A stretch of DNA of 64,000 nucleotides, taken from an uncultured Lachnospiraceae bacterium. Lineage in GTDB: Bacteria > Bacillota > Clostridia > Lachnospirales > Lachnospiraceae. Position numbers and translations under genes: made by a program. Positions 25,208 to 36,300 of the stretch are shown here, piece after piece. A model generated the notes under the pieces. The model saw nothing but the letters and a program-made list of their open reading frames with translations. It was not told the origin of the DNA and did not search any database. Every line of letters begins with the position of its first letter. Position 1 is the first letter of the stretch. The stretch lies in NCBI GenBank assembly GCA_947631625.1, contig CANRMA010000003.1:1-64000 (forward strand), in the 5' to 3' direction.

Positions 25208-26533
25208 TCAGTCTGCAACAACAAACTGTTTTCTCCATACTTTTCCCGCGGCGGGAAAAAGTTCTCCAAAACCTAAGTCCGTTATCCTGGCCTCAACACA
25301 GGCAACGGAGCTCATTTTTATCTCCATTTCATATCTGCAGAACGCGCCTTCCCTGACCGGCGCTCCCTCCAGAACTATTTCCTGAATTTCCGCGCGTCTG
25401 CCGTTTAGGGGCGTTATCACAAAAGACAGCGTATTTTCTTCACCCGGCAGCAGGAATTCACATACCCTGCGCGCCTCGTACCAGTTCTGACCGGCGTCCA
25501 AAAGCGCATAGTAGGACTCTTTCCCCCGCTTTAACACGTTCATCCCGATATTGGATTTGAGTTTGTCGGCCCCCAAAAATATATGCGCCGCTCCCGCCTC
25601 AGATGGCTGTACTTTCTCAAGCAGGGCATAGCAGGCGCCTTTGCTGAAAAGATTGTTGCCCTGAAAAACTCTGCGGTTGCGGCATAAAAAACGCAGGGAT
25701 TCCTTAGCCCAATCATTCTTAAATCCGTCTCCCAAAAGATAAGCGCACGAGACTATTCTTTCTTCGCATTGCTTTTTCAATATATCGGTAAACTTCGAAT
25801 CCGCCAGACCGTACAGGCTTGCTTTCACGTCCTCTTCTTCATCCGGCTTCGGCAGAATAACGTCGCAATATGTCTGTTCTTCAATTAGCACAACTATGGG
25901 CGTGGTCTTTTTGTTGCGCTCCATACGGTAGGTTTTAAGCCGTTTTCCGTCATGCTCGCAGGCCAGCGTCTGATAATTCCACAGCTCTTCACTCTGATGA
26001 AGCATAAAATTATAGAAACTTTCGGTATGACTCTGAAAATATATGTGCGGCGTCTTAAGATTGAGATTGGCCGCAGCTTTGGCCAGCACTTCCACCATCA
26101 CGTCATCGAGCTCGTCCACGGTAAACATTATCGCCCCGATATTCTCAGGGTCAACTATCATGCTCAGCAGGGAAAGGCTTCTTTTTATAAAAAGCGCCAA
26201 CAGTCCCACTGCCTCCGTTTTTTCCTCCCCTATCTCGATCCTTTCCCCTTTTCTTGCGAGCCCTACCAGATCCGTGATAAGATACGCGCCCTCTTCACCT
26301 GCGCTGTTTAACGCCTCTTTTCCGTAAAGCCACTTACCGCTGTCCTTTAGTTTACATAATGCGAGCGGAATGTTGTACTGCCTGCTCCCCATCACTGTCG
26401 GAACGGTTTCCGCCTCACTGTTTTCGCTGCCATAGATCATGCAGCTTATCTGGGAAAACTCATTATTCAGATCATAGCCGACAAGCGCGCTGCCTTTATG
26501 CGGTTTTTCATTCGCCTTCTTATCAAAAAACAT
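25208..26533 (-). CDS. Hsp70/actin-like fold protein, DUF5716-type (operon gene 2)
   Basis: The 441-residue protein looks like a distant relative of the Hsp70/actin ATPase superfamily. ALVGYDLNNEFSQIS (16-30) matches the first phosphate-loop position (DLGTTNS in Hsp70). IGAIMFTVDEL and the following helix resemble the Hsp70 block before the second lobe. CAYLLGDGFKNDW with NLFSKGACYALL fits the third, adenosine-proximal block. The glycines of the phosphate loops are largely missing, so nucleotide hydrolysis is doubtful. The last about 100 residues are beta-rich, like a small substrate-binding domain. I recall this type as DUF5716 from Lachnospiraceae. It lies 26 bp after the giant gene 1. Confidence 0.6.
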   Translation of the reverse strand: MFFDKKANEKPHKGSALVGYDLNNEFSQISCMIYGSENSEAETVPTVMGSRQYNIPLALCKLKDSGKWLYGKEALNSAGEEGAYLITDLVGLARKGERIEIGEEKTEAVGLLALFIKRSLSLLSMIVDPENIGAIMFTVDELDDVMVEVLAKAAANLNLKTPHIYFQSHTESFYNFMLHQSEELWNYQTLACEHDGKRLKTYRMERNKKTTPIVVLIEEQTYCDVILPKPDEEEDVKASLYGLADSKFTDILKKQCEERIVSCAYLLGDGFKNDWAKESLRFLCRNRRVFQGNNLFSKGACYALLEKVQPSEAGAAHIFLGADKLKSNIGMNVLKRGKESYYALLDAGQNWYEARRVCEFLLPGEENTLSFVITPLNGRRAEIQEIVLEGAPVREGAFCRYEMEIKMSSVACVEARITDLGFGELFPAAGKVWRKQFVVAD

Positions 26534-26559
26534 ATTTATCCTTTCAGAGTTTTGTTATT

Positions 26560-29500
26560 TTATATCGGTTCAAATAATCTCTGCGTTATGAAATCCTTTT
26601 TATAATATTCTTCCAGAAGCTTGTCTACCGTATCATAGTCGTGCAGAGTTTTCCCTATCATTATGTCATTTAGCATATTAAAGCGGCTGCCCTCGCATAC
26701 ACCGTCGGCGCTGCCGTCTCCGATATCGCTTTTGCCTATGCTGCCGCTTAGCATGACTTTCTCCTCGCCGTCAACCTCTTCGGTTATGTAATATTGAAGG
26801 GTCTCGCCGAAAAACAGCACAAATTCCTTTACAAATATCCCCAAAAAGACTTCCCGCATATTTTCTTTTATAAAACCGGGATTGGAAAGGGAGCCTTTCA
26901 GTATCATGTAATGAATGTTCACGCGGTTTCCCGGCATGCTTCTGTACTCGATCAGAGATTTATCCTGTAATATGTCAAGCCGGGGCAGATATCCCTGAAA
27001 TTCTTTATATATCGGCAGGACTATCTGCCGTTCCATCATATCACTCAGAAATTCCTGCAATATTGCTTTGGAATCATCATCAAGCTCATTTTTATTTTCG
27101 GCATAATACTGTATGTAGGCAAGCCTGCATACGGGATGGAGAGACACTCCTTCGCGGCGCATGCGGGCGATGGCGTCAACCAACGCGGAATCGGTAATTT
27201 TTTCCTTTATTACGTAATCATAGCTGTTCTGGGAAAGAAAGGCCACGATTATGTCGTCGTTTCCACCGCCTTTGATATAAGCCGTGAATATATCCATAGC
27301 CTCTCCTATGTAGGCGCCCGTGTAGAGAAGCTGTATTATTATGCGCTCGCAAAGCTCATAGGCATCCACGCCATATCGGACCGCTATATTGCGGATATCG
27401 CGCATATCCTTAAGATTTCCGTTAAAATTACGTATCAGGTATTCCAGTATATATTCGTTGTATTTTCCCCTTTTTACAACATAATGCAGTACTGCAGTCA
27501 TATACTCATCATCTTCATATGTGCCGTCTGCAAGCAGGCCGCTGCAGAGCTTGGCAAGCGTTTTGGCGTCAACACTGTAAAAAGCGCCGTCCTTAATCCA
27601 CTCATAGGCCTCTTTATACATTCCGCGCAGCACAAAAAGCCTTACCGCCTCTTTTCTGTCCTGAAACGCAATATCCGACGGCTTTATTTCATGCAGATAT
27701 TCATCAAGCTCCCACATTCGGTCTTTTTCATAATAAAACTTAAGCAAGGAAAGCTTCATCTTCTGCCTGTTTGGTTCATCGATCAAATCGGAGCCCGCCA
27801 GGAATTTAAACTGCGCAAGATTGGGTTCGTCCGCCACAGCCGCATATTTGCCGCCAAAACATACGTTCAGCGCATAACCGGCATGTTCCGGCACAAACGG
27901 CGCCGCGTATTGCGCAAGCTTCTGCGCAGAGAACAGCTTATGAACGCTAAAAGCAACGGAAGACGCATATCTGTTCCGGTTTTCGTCTTCCAGGATTATA
28001 CTGCACTCGCTGTCATAAATCGGAATTCTGAAGCCGCGTCTATTGACCGCATAAGTCAATTCTTTTTCCGCATAAGGATACACCACTATTATATTCTTAA
28101 TCTCATCTGCGGACCATTCGCCGATATCTTTATCTTCTATCACGATCTCATGCAGAAACAGCATGTCCATGAGGCTCTTTGCAATTTCCTCAGTCACCAT
28201 TGGCTGAGTTATGACGTTACGGTAAAGATACGCCAGATCTTTGTTGATCGCGCCCGCCGCAGCCTGTTTTAACACAAATTTTTCAATGCGGGGCATATAA
28301 CTTATGTAAATATCCTGAAGCTCGTCCTGCCTTTTATGCACATAGGCATACAAATACGCCAGATATTCATGGCTTAAGTCGCTTGGATACGCAAAATACA
28401 TAAGGATCTCATTCGGCAGAGGTTCACTGTTGTCCAAAGGATGCGACATGACATAATATTCATACAGTCCGGTAATACGCAGGTTCTGCTCCACCCCTTC
28501 GCGATACCATTTAAAATAATCCTTACCGTATTTATTGCCTTTTATCAAAAGAGAACATATCGCCTGAAGGATATCGTTTTGCCTCTTTTTCTTATAACAG
28601 CCTGCAAGTATTTTAAAAAGCGGCTCCGAATAACCTTTCTGCGTCTGCGCCAGATAAATAAGCTGCAACAGCACTTCGTCCTTCATGGCATCGTTTTTGA
28701 CCGAATAAGTCAATATATTTATCTCAAAATCATTCAATCTAAGTAAAATGGCCGGATTTATACACAGCAGATTCCATGCCTCGAGATAGAGCATAGGGCT
28801 GTCGCAGCCGTATTCAAACGCTTCTTCCAACAGCTCCCACTTCCTGGCAGGCGTCCTGACTCTTTCATCCTCCAAAAACAAAAGCAGCCATACTATCCGC
28901 CAGTTGCCGCGGTTTCTCTTATATTGTGAAAAAATCTCCTGTGTCGCGCTGTCTATATAAACCTCGTCCTCGCTGCAAAGGGTTGACAGGTACAGATAAT
29001 AACACAGATATTCCGGTTTCTCATCCCCAAGCTCCTCTATTCTGTCCCTGTTATTTTCAAGCAGAAAACGGGCCTCATGAAAACGCTCCTTTGCCATAAG
29101 AAGCTGCGCCTGAAAAAGATCCGTCGCCGGATCGCCGTGATCCAACTCTTTTAAGCGCTCTATAAGCCCGGACGTTTCATCCATCCACGCTCCAACGCCG
29201 ATCTTTTTTAAACGGTAAGCCTGATAGTATTTCATCAGCTTTATTATTATCTTCTGTTTCTCTATGTGATGTTTATGCCTGCCGGGAAATCTGTCCGCGC
29301 ACTTTGTAACGTTCACGGGCACGGTAAGCACGCGTTCATAACTCCTAAGCCTGATACAGCCGTAATTGACGCCGTTATGCAGTTTATCCTTTTGTATGTA
29401 ATAATACAGGTGATAAACATTGCCAAGGAAATCATCGTCTGAGACTTTCTCCTGTTCCACCCTGATAAAATCACCGTCAGTCTCGATCAAAAGGGAAGTG

Positions 29501-30183
29501 TCCCCCCAGCCGTTTCGGTTTATCGTAAGTATGCAGCGCTGTTCTTCACCGGGATCTTCCGTATCCATCTTTATCTCTATTTCTATATGGGTCTTCTCGG
29601 GTATATACTCTATCGCCTTCTTTTTGCCTGTCTGCAGCAAAAACTCTTCAACGTTATGCTCATTGCCGTAAACGGCCGAAAGTCCTTTGTATACGGCGTA
29701 ATAATGGCTGTCATTACCTGTTAAAATTTTCACAAAGTCATCGCCGTAAAAAAATCTGACTGCCTCATCCCAGTCGGCTTTTGCAAGATTTATAAAATGA
29801 AACAGATTCCTGATCTCACCCAGACTTGAATTTATCACTTTACGATCGATAGTGACCGAAAAAGGAAGATAGTATTCTCCCTGATTGGATTCTATATAAA
29901 AATTACCTTTTACGGTATCCGAAACTTTCATTCCCGTGGTATCTATCCGATAATATATTTCGTCCTGAAGCCCGGCAAACTCCGGCGTGAGACATTCCAT
30001 GCGGATATCGGAGGAAAGCGCCTTGCCCTCGGTAACGACCCCTTCTTCCCCGTATATGGTAAAGGATCCCTCATGTACGCAGTCAGGCAGGAGGGTCAGA
30101 TCTATGCGCGGGCATGAAAAATTAAGGGTAGTATTGTCCGCCCTGAAATTGCCTTCCAGTATTTCCCTGATGATCTGTCTCAA
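26560..30183 (-). CDS. Giant beta-sandwich/alpha-solenoid protein, DUF5717-type (operon gene 1)
   Basis: The 1207-residue protein has no signal peptide or membrane segment. Two N-terminal beta-sandwich-like regions (about 15-130 and 200-300, with repeating strand patterns such as GEYYLPFSVTIDRKV and NYGCIRLRSYERVLTVPVNV) precede some 800 residues of amphipathic helices resembling an alpha-solenoid (AQLLMAKERFHEARFLLENN is one TPR-like pair). I recall this type as DUF5717, found next to DUF5716 in Lachnospiraceae, with no known role. The start is TTG at 30183, preceded only by a weak GGTG site. The family-like opening RQIIREILEGNFR supports it. A good promoter lies just upstream. Confidence 0.6.
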   Translation of the reverse strand: MRQIIREILEGNFRADNTTLNFSCPRIDLTLLPDCVHEGSFTIYGEEGVVTEGKALSSDIRMECLTPEFAGLQDEIYYRIDTTGMKVSDTVKGNFYIESNQGEYYLPFSVTIDRKVINSSLGEIRNLFHFINLAKADWDEAVRFFYGDDFVKILTGNDSHYYAVYKGLSAVYGNEHNVEEFLLQTGKKKAIEYIPEKTHIEIEIKMDTEDPGEEQRCILTINRNGWGDTSLLIETDGDFIRVEQEKVSDDDFLGNVYHLYYYIQKDKLHNGVNYGCIRLRSYERVLTVPVNVTKCADRFPGRHKHHIEKQKIIIKLMKYYQAYRLKKIGVGAWMDETSGLIERLKELDHGDPATDLFQAQLLMAKERFHEARFLLENNRDRIEELGDEKPEYLCYYLYLSTLCSEDEVYIDSATQEIFSQYKRNRGNWRIVWLLLFLEDERVRTPARKWELLEEAFEYGCDSPMLYLEAWNLLCINPAILLRLNDFEINILTYSVKNDAMKDEVLLQLIYLAQTQKGYSEPLFKILAGCYKKKRQNDILQAICSLLIKGNKYGKDYFKWYREGVEQNLRITGLYEYYVMSHPLDNSEPLPNEILMYFAYPSDLSHEYLAYLYAYVHKRQDELQDIYISYMPRIEKFVLKQAAAGAINKDLAYLYRNVITQPMVTEEIAKSLMDMLFLHEIVIEDKDIGEWSADEIKNIIVVYPYAEKELTYAVNRRGFRIPIYDSECSIILEDENRNRYASSVAFSVHKLFSAQKLAQYAAPFVPEHAGYALNVCFGGKYAAVADEPNLAQFKFLAGSDLIDEPNRQKMKLSLLKFYYEKDRMWELDEYLHEIKPSDIAFQDRKEAVRLFVLRGMYKEAYEWIKDGAFYSVDAKTLAKLCSGLLADGTYEDDEYMTAVLHYVVKRGKYNEYILEYLIRNFNGNLKDMRDIRNIAVRYGVDAYELCERIIIQLLYTGAYIGEAMDIFTAYIKGGGNDDIIVAFLSQNSYDYVIKEKITDSALVDAIARMRREGVSLHPVCRLAYIQYYAENKNELDDDSKAILQEFLSDMMERQIVLPIYKEFQGYLPRLDILQDKSLIEYRSMPGNRVNIHYMILKGSLSNPGFIKENMREVFLGIFVKEFVLFFGETLQYYITEEVDGEEKVMLSGSIGKSDIGDGSADGVCEGSRFNMLNDIMIGKTLHDYDTVDKLLEEYYKKDFITQRLFEPI

Positions 30184-30221
30184 CTAAGTAACACCACACT
30201 TTGTTTTGTAGTTTTGTTATA

Positions 30222-30250
30222 ATTATACCATTCATAAAAGGGTTAGGCAA
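30222..30250 (-). promoter_or_regulatory. Sigma-A promoter of the four-gene operon
   Basis: TTGCCT (30245-30250) and a perfect TATAAT (30222-30227) are separated by 17 bases. They lie about 40 bases before the TTG start of the giant gene 1, giving a short leader. Confidence 0.7.
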
Positions 30251-30280
30251 TTATGAAATTATTTATGGCATGGGCTTATG

Positions 30281-30321
30281 GCAGACTGACAGCCCGAACC
30301 GCTTAAGGCCGGGCTGTCTGC
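30281..30321 (-). terminator. Hairpin after the pectate lyase gene
   Basis: ACAGCCCG (30289-30296) pairs with CGGGCTGT (30310-30317), and the stem extends through GCAGAC/GTCTGC with a small bulge. It begins seven bases past the stop codon of the pectate lyase. There is no clear T tract on either strand, so efficiency is uncertain. Confidence 0.5.
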
Positions 30322-30327
30322 TTAGAT

Positions 30328-33300
30328 TTATCTTAACAGGCCTGACAAAGCCGCCGCGGCTTCGTCGAACACCTTATCAAGAGGGTTGTTTCCGATATTC
30401 CTTGAAACTATACTGAATTTGGACGATTTTGCTCCCATCAGACCGCTTCCTTCTCGCGGTTTCACAATAACCGTCACTTTGCCCTTATTAACGTTATTGA
30501 CGTAAATTATTTCACAATTTTTTGAAATATCGGGCGTGTTCTTCCCTATTGTCACTTTTACTCCCGCAGGTACGACTTCCTCACCCGTGAACTCGAATTT
30601 GGAAGCCCGGGCAGTAAGCTTATCGTCGCTATAGAATATGACCTTAGCTTTGGAAAGATTGTTTCCGGCGGTAACTTTGGCCTTATTCCATATAGTATAA
30701 CTGCCTGTGACTTCTTTTCCCTCTTCCGTTTTATAATTCTTACCTTTGGCTTTGATCTTCATATACACGGTGGCGGAATCGGCGCCGTTAAACTTCGCTT
30801 TCGGCTTTGAAGTATATGTTCCGTTCTCACTGCCGACGCTGTATGTAACCTCATATTCGGAAGCTTTGACCAATATATTGTTTATCGTCACGTAAGGCGC
30901 TGCTTTACAACTTGCATTCTCTTTACATATCTTGTCTAAAGCCACTGCCTCAATTCCATCAACCGTACTGTCAAGCGCTGCCTTTTCAACCTTAAAGGTT
31001 TGGTTAGCTTCGGCTAACCTTCCCTTGAAATTGCCTTTAAAAGTTATTGTGTACTTAGCATTGGAGTCGGCCTTCTTATTACCGCTGAAAGTAAGCTTAT
31101 AGTCTTTTCCGTTTGTCAAAATATCGCCATTCCATTTAATGATAAGATCGTCGAGCATAGCCCCGCTGCCTGTATAAACAGCAGTATTTTCAGCCCCTTC
31201 TATGACGACTTTATCGGGCGACGCCGTATCCTGTGACGAACCCGTTATGGTTCTTGGCTGAATCTTAACCGATTTACTCACGCTGCATCCACTGTAATCT
31301 CCAAGACCGACCACGGTAAATTTAACTGTCCCGGCGTTTAGAGTATTATCGGGCATTATTACCGCATACTTAGTTCCCAAGCCTTCCGCATTATATATAT
31401 TCTTATCTTTATCGGCCCCGCTTACAGGCGTTATGGCTTTAATGCAGTCAAGTATTTCCCGGTCAAGTTCAGTACCGGAATAAACAAGTTTTTTGACTTT
31501 GTCCCCGTCAAGCGTCACCTTGAATTTAGCTGTTTTATTCTTAAGCTCATCCTTGCTGTATGTCCTGACGTTAATGTTGAGCGCACCCTCGTAATTGCCC
31601 TGACCGACGACCGTCACAGCATCATTTTCACTCCAGTCAGTTTTGGTCTTATCGGCCGCCGTCTTATAAGCATAGTCTTTATTTATCTTAAGTTTAAGTC
31701 CGTTATGGAATATGGCGGGCGCCGATATTTTTTTGCCCTTCTGTATTACTATATCGGCCGCTGCCATGGAATCGTCCGTTACGGCATCGGAGATATCCTT
31801 AGGTCTTATTTCAAATGTTATTGTCTCTTTGCCTGAAATAATTCCTTTACCGGTAATCGTGACCGCAGGCAGTTTATTCTCATTTACAGGTTTATATCCG
31901 CCGTTGGCGTCGGCTTTTACGGACGCATTTACATTATTGCGGTATTTAACCGTGTAGTCGCTGCCTTCGACAAGCGCATTGCCGTTATGACCATACACGG
32001 TTACTGCGGGCTTTATGGCAGCGCCGGTGTATATAAAGGAACTGCCGTCAAGTTCGACGTACCATGCGCCGTAATCGTCATTGCCGCTGTCTCCCCCGAC
32101 CTCATACTTAAATACCGCGGGTTTACTATAGAGCCCCGTTCCGTCCGTCTTTTGCGCAACGGCTCTTATCGTTGTCGTTTTATTGATCGTTATTGCGTCG
32201 CCGGACGCATATTCCTTTCTATTGCCGCCTTCAGCTCTCGGATCGGTATCATCAAGAGTATAATACAGTTTATCGTTTGGATCATTATGGTTAAGAGTCA
32301 CCTTAGCGCCTTTTTCAACATAACCGCCGTCAGGCGCAGGATCGGCAGTGATCCCTGCGTCATAAGGCTCAGGTTCAGTTTCCGAATCCACATCTTCTTC
32401 TACAACAATATAGAGTATGAAATGATCCCCTACGCCGGCTTTTATACTGTGCGTACCTGCCTGCACATTTTCAAATGTATACTCTGTCGGTACGTCGGTA
32501 AGTATGCGTGAAGCATTATCCAACATGACTGTTCTGTTTTCAGTCAACTTATCGGCAGCCACATAGGCGCAGATCGTAACCGTGGCGCTGCCTGTATTTG
32601 TAAATGTTATCTTCCTGTTATCGCTTCCCGAAGCCGACCCGTATTTATACCGCCAGTTATACTTCGTTATTCCGGAACCGGATTTACTGTCAGAGGGGGC
32701 ATCAGCCTCCACCTTAACTCCGCTGCTGTCCGCAGTCTGAAACATCGAAGTCTTTTTAGCGGTATTGACCAGAGTAAAATAACCATTGTTATCTTTTAAG
32801 GTTCCGTACTGTCCGGTAGCTGATATATCCGTATTGTTCGCATATCCTTTCTCCTGTGCTATTAACTGCGGATTAAACTCGTATTTATCAGTCGCCGCAG
32901 TATCTGAAACAACTGTATACACAAACGTGGATACGTTGCTGGATATATATCCCGGCTTTTGCGTATATGCCTTGATCGTTGTTTTATAGTTGATCGTTAT
33001 CGCGCCGTCATAATAAAGATAAACATTGGCATTTTTCGTATCTTTAGGATCGGAGCCATCCGTAGTATACAGGATCTTTACATCGTCGCCCTGCGTGCCG
33101 CTGCTTAAAGTGATCTTTGTCTCTTTTTTCACCTTGCCGGATGAAGGATTGGCCTTAGGCGCTTCAGCATACAGAACTTCCTCTTCATCTTCAAATACCG
33201 TATAAGAAAATTCCGTGATCCCGCTTGTCTTATCCCCTTTAACGGCGATAGCTTTTATGGTTGTATCTTTATCAATTACAACAGGACCGTCGCTCACGTC

Positions 33301-36300
33301 CTCATTGGCATCATTATAAAGGGTTCCATGCTGCGCGGAAGGAGTGGTCCCGTCTATCGTAAAATAAACATCCGCTCCGTCAGTATCACAGCCAAGATAT
33401 ACCTCAGTTCCCTTTTCAACCTTTGAGCCGTCAGGTATGTCGGCCCACGGAGCGGACACTGTATCGGAATCCTCTGCCGCGTCATCCGGTTTAAATTCTA
33501 TGTAATACAGGTTAGCCGAATCGCCTTTGCTAATCTCATGCTGACCTGCTGCAAGATCTTTTACGGTAATTATTCCTGCGGACGCAGTTTCATTATTACC
33601 GTCAACTTTGGTTTTTCCGTTAAAATCCGTTCCGTGGACCAGTATCAGCGTTCCCGCACCGGCTGAAGTAAATTTAATGGACGTAGCCGTTTCCATCTTA
33701 AGAGCAGCCGTCAATTCCAGACCGTTATACGTTACCTTTGGCGGATTGCTTTTCATATTGCCGCTTATGGCATAAAAGTCGCTTGTCTTGCCGCTTATTG
33801 TAAAGTTATGCACATAGCCTCCCGCGGGACTTGGAGTTGTGCCTGTTGAAGAAACAGTATACACAAATGTGACAATTTTACTCCATTCATCACCGCTCTT
33901 AGCCGCCGCCCTTATAGTTACCGTTTCATTTATCGTTATCTCCTTAGAGTCGCCTGTAAATGTTTGAGCGGCGGCGCTGCTTGTAGGGTCCGTACCGTCC
34001 TCCGTATAGTATACCGTTGCTCCTGCCGCATTATTGATAAGTGTTATCTTTTCTCCCTTATTTACTGTCCCTGAGGCCTTACTTGATGTGGGCGCTTTGA
34101 CTGCCCCCGTGTCTTCTCCGGCGCTTGGAATCGTATATGTGTAAGTGGAAACCGTGCTGGATACGCCGTCGAGTACCGCAACCGCCTTTATCACAATATC
34201 TTCATTGACAGTAATTGCCGCCGTATATTCCATGCTTCCCGCTGTCGGAACCGTTCCGTCAGTCGTATAGTAAATCTTAGCGCCGGGAGTTGAAGTTTTT
34301 AAAGTGATGGTTGTTCCCTTTGCCACCTCGCCCGACGCCTTATCCGCATAAGGAGCTGCCACAACCGCGCCTGCCAAACCGCCTGATGTGGATACGCCGT
34401 CAATTCCGCCTATTGATTTAACGCTGCTCTGATAACCTTCCACTATACTCTTAAGCTCCGGAATAACGCCGTAATTGCTGTCTTCAGATGATGAAAAAGT
34501 ATAGCTTATATCTCCTCCGCCCAGGCGTCCCGCCTTAGATGTGACTATATCCTTAACATCATCAGGAGAATCTATATTCTCCGGCTTTACGCCAAGATCA
34601 TATTTATCCGTATCCGTATCAAAATTATTGTATACAGTGCCGCCTTTAACTGTCTTGTATGTAGAAGGAACTTTTTCATCCCTTGCTGACGCGAGATATG
34701 CGTCAAAGCTTACCGGATCCGCCGTCAGAGTGCTGCCTTCTCCATCCGAATTGGCATAAACAAGGCTGTGCGCGCCTTCTATCTTATTATTAAAGGCCTT
34801 GATCATACCGCCGTTCTCACCAGAGAAAGTACCCTTTTCGGCCCGCGCGTCGCTTCCCTGAAGAGAACTCATCATAGGATTCTTACAGCCTCTGAAATAG
34901 TTAGCCTCAACAAACGCATTGCTTCCTTTAGTTGTTCCCACGCCGTATTTGGAGTTTCCGTCAAAGTAGTTATTATAAAGATGAACGGAAGCCACCCTTA
35001 TTCGCGGATGTCTGGAGTCGGAATGGTCAAACCAGTTATGATGATATGTAACCAAAAATTCCGCGCTGTCGCCCATACCGCAGAGCGAACACTTACCTGA
35101 ATCCCAGAAATGGTTATACGATACGGTTATATTGGTAGAAGCTCCTTTAATATCGACTGAACCGTCGCCTTTTGCCTGATCGGAATCTCCGCCGACGGCG
35201 CCGTAAAAAAGCTCTATGTCATGAACCCATACATTACAGTTGCCCGTATCAATGGACACACCGTCGTCCATGAAATTCATTATGGCAAAGTTCCTAAGCT
35301 CAACATTTCCACAGTTTCTAATAAGAAAACCAAAGCCTTTGATCGTTGCGTCTTCTCCTATACCTTCAATGGTCATGTTCATACCTGAGTAATATGCCTT
35401 ACCCTTAACCTGAAGTCCTTCAGAAGCGCTTGAAATATGGTCAAGGTCTTCTCTGTTCAAACAGCCTATAACTCTTATATCAATAACGTCGATATCAGTG
35501 CCGGACTTTTGCTTGGCGTCCAGTATTGACTGCAGACCCGTCACCTCAACTGCAGGTTTGGAAGCGCCGTTTGAATGTATCAGGGCGGTACATGTCTTCG
35601 CCGTATCGGCAGTTACGTAAACGACCTGCGCGCCGCTCCTTAAAGTGCCGTCATCATTATATGCGCCCGAGCCTGTGCCAAACTGAGACTTCTCGGAAAA
35701 TGCAAACCCTGAACGGTCATAGTTTGTCACAGTCATCTTATCCGTTTCTGCCGAAACGATTTTTTTAGATGTGTCCAGATCCTTTTTACCGTCTTTTTCC
35801 GTTACCGATCCGGCTTCGATCTTAATAACATAATTGCTGCCTGCCGCAAGACCTACCGCATCCACTCTCCAATAATCCGGATATTTACGGATAAGCTCAT
35901 TATCTATCCTTTCATAAACGGCTCCGCCGTCCTTACTTATAGAGGCGCGATATCCGTCAGCGCCCTCAACAGCCTCCCACTCCGCATAGACTCCTTCTTC
36001 ATAGCCTCCGCATTCCGTGATCTTAACAGCATCTGCCGCAATATCTTCCGAAACTTCCGCATCCACAGCCTCTTCAGCATTATCAATGACGGCCGTTTCA
36101 TCAGCATCGTCAACGTCTCCCGTTTCATCAGCATCGCCAATGTCACCCGTTTCGTCAGCATCGCCAACATCCCCTGTTTCATCAGCATTGCCAATGTCAC
36201 CCGTTTCATCAGCATTGCTGATATCATCTGCTTCATCAGGATCCGTTTCCACGTCCTGCGGCCCTTCGTCCACTGTATCGGAAACAGACGGCAGTTGTCC

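Noticed and set aside
27136-28272. 378-residue reading frame on the plus strand
   Set aside because: It lies fully inside the giant operon gene 1 in antisense, with composition typical of a shadow and no start signals.
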